Shown here piece after piece: positions 62,848 to 64,000 of a stretch of 64,000 bases of DNA. Position 1 is the first letter of the stretch; every line of letters begins with the position of its first letter. The stretch covers positions 1-64,000 of the forward strand of contig JAFGBR010000074.1 of assembly GCA_016933045.1 (NCBI GenBank), read 5' to 3'. The DNA is from Marinilabiliaceae bacterium. Lineage in GTDB: Bacteria > Bacteroidota > Bacteroidia > Bacteroidales > Marinilabiliaceae. The notes under the pieces are model-generated. The model made no database searches. It worked only from the letters and a program-made list of their open reading frames with translations, and was not told where the DNA came from. The translations under genes were made by a program, and so were the position numbers.

Positions 62848-64000
62848 ATGAAACTAAAACTAATCTCACATTCATTCTTATATTTTATTTTTTTATGGTC
62901 GTGCCAGCCAGACAACGAAAGCACGCTAACTGAACTACAAACAAAATATTTAAAATCGTACGAAGTACTAACGAAATACTCTGAACAAGACGCAAAGAGC
63001 ATCTTCTCATTAGTAGGAACATTTAGTAACGAACCCGACCTTATTAGTTATTCCAATAACATAATAAGCGGTGTAACTGTATTCTATATCGAGTACCAAT
63101 CGGAATACATTAACAACCAGCCAATTCTATTGTCAGGATTGGTTCTGGTTCCTAACACAATAAGCGACAATTTATTGCTAATGAGTTTTCAAAACGGAAC
63201 AATATTAAAACACAACGAAGCTCCATCGGCAAACATCAACAATTTCGATTACAAAATACTACATGCAGCTGCCGGATTAGGAATGGTAATTTGCATACCC
63301 GATTATATAGGCTTTGGAAGTTCGAAAGAATATAAACATCCCTACCTGCATAAACTACTTTTTCAACGAACCATTACTGACATGATTAAAGCAGTTAAGG
63401 AAATGGATGAAAACAAATTACTTGAACAGGTTTCTCTATCAGGCGATCTTTTTCTTAGTGGCTACTCTTTAGGAGGATGGGCATCTCTTGTTGCACACAA
63501 AGAAATTGAAAATAACCCTATCGATGGTATTAACCTTAAAGGATCAGCATGCGGCTCTGGCTCATACAACCTGCTAATAATGAAAGATTTCATTTTTAAT
63601 TCTACCGATTTCATTCAACCTTTTTATGTTCCTTACATAATATCGGGATACAAGTCGACTAATGAAATTGATGGCGATTTTAGCATATATTTAAATTCGC
63701 CTTACGATAATATTACTTCAACTATGTTCGATGGTACATATAGTACAAACGAAGTTAATAATGAACTAACATCAAATATGCAGGAAATGCTTACACGCGA
63801 TATGATAATTGGCTTTGATACCGCTTCAAACATGAAATCTATTAAACAGGCATTAATAAACAACAGCCAATTCGCCTGGCAAAATACAAAACCTCTACAT
63901 TTATACCATGGAACAGATGATGTTCATGTCCCTTATGCTATATCTGACAGTACTTATGCTGATTTTATTAAACTTGGACAATCGGAAAACAAAATAAAGT
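62848..64000 (+). CDS. Alpha/beta hydrolase lipoprotein (lipase-like), 3' truncated by window
   Basis: Open from an ATG at 62848 to the window edge (384 codons, no stop). The signal ends in a lipobox-like LWSC (Cys19). The nucleophile elbow is GYSLGGW (probable catalytic Ser). An upstream GMVICIPDYIGFGSS segment and a late LYHGTDDVHVPYA fit an alpha/beta hydrolase, with the latter holding the probable catalytic Asp. Secreted-lipase-like proteins of this kind are common in Bacteroidota. The substrate is unknown, and the C-terminal end, including any type IX sorting domain, lies outside the window. Confidence 0.8.
   Translation, partial: MKLKLISHSFLYFIFLWSCQPDNESTLTELQTKYLKSYEVLTKYSEQDAKSIFSLVGTFSNEPDLISYSNNIISGVTVFYIEYQSEYINNQPILLSGLVLVPNTISDNLLLMSFQNGTILKHNEAPSANINNFDYKILHAAAGLGMVICIPDYIGFGSSKEYKHPYLHKLLFQRTITDMIKAVKEMDENKLLEQVSLSGDLFLSGYSLGGWASLVAHKEIENNPIDGINLKGSACGSGSYNLLIMKDFIFNSTDFIQPFYVPYIISGYKSTNEIDGDFSIYLNSPYDNITSTMFDGTYSTNEVNNELTSNMQEMLTRDMIIGFDTASNMKSIKQALINNSQFAWQNTKPLHLYHGTDDVHVPYAISDSTYADFIKLGQSENKIK

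Noticed and set aside
62784-63002. 72-codon minus-strand frame near the right edge
   Set aside because: Antisense to the lipoprotein hydrolase gene starting at 62848, which has a signal peptide, lipobox and GxSxG elbow.

Overview
The window comes from an AT-rich member of the Bacteroidota. The main evidence is a complete gldK-gldL-gldM-gldN type IX secretion core next to a PorP/SprF-like gene. Families typical of that phylum support this: DUF4249 beside a TonB-dependent receptor (TBDR), DUF4270, DUF4954, an HU-like/SPOR protein and an anti-sigma-like protein carrying a CarboxypepD_reg domain. Promoters of the form TTTG-N19-TAnnTTTG agree. Sequence alone does not take me below the class Bacteroidia. 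I found no rRNA, tRNA, CRISPR array, insertion sequence or prophage. The region reads as chromosomal core, with an accessory-looking island at about 51.8-58.2 kb.

Layout. 0-7 kb: an S41 protease lipoprotein, an MlaF/MlaE lipid-transport pair, a mannose-1-phosphate guanylyltransferase, and the shikimate genes aroB-aroA. 7-16 kb: outer-membrane and signalling genes, namely two small beta-barrels, a TBDR with its DUF4249 partner, a von Willebrand A (vWA) protein, and a divergent ECF sigma factor overlapping a multidomain anti-sigma-like protein. 15.8-27.2 kb: lepA, then on the opposite strand topA, a ureohydrolase-fold protein with degraded metal sites, porP-like, gldK, gldL, gldM and gldN, closed by a bidirectional terminator. 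27-33 kb: a class A penicillin-binding protein (PBP), radA, a heptose nucleotidyltransferase, panD and panC. 33-43 kb: a half-length glycogen-synthase-like protein with a DUF4270 lipoprotein, DUF4954, glmS, the nucleotide-sugar genes rfbB and galE, and an HU/SPOR protein. 43-51.8 kb: metG, an LD-carboxypeptidase with three small conserved genes, a membrane LytTR regulator behind a repeat array, a second class A PBP and an HD hydrolase. 51.8-58.2 kb: two paralogous YfiR + TBDR modules. 58.3-64 kb: ribE, an epimerase, two convergent L,D-transpeptidases and a truncated alpha/beta hydrolase lipoprotein.

The strongest theme is the cell envelope: peptidoglycan synthesis and remodelling (two PBPs, two L,D-transpeptidases, an LD-carboxypeptidase, glmS, a SPOR protein), surface-sugar precursors (manC, rfbB, galE, rfaE2), lipid transport (Mla), outer-membrane uptake (three TBDRs) and type IX secretion.

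Most worth a second look: (1) an 83-nt leader present twice, directly before yfiR-A and TBDR-A, with interleaved pairing and a compensatory change between copies; (2) four direct repeats at exact 20-bp spacing before the LytTR gene; (3) a ureohydrolase-like protein lacking half its metal ligands inside the type IX locus; (4) the anti-sigma / CarboxypepD_reg / TonB-C fusion; (5) the half-length glycogen-synthase-like protein. Many intergenic gaps between convergent genes hold clear hairpin terminators, which define the transcription units well.
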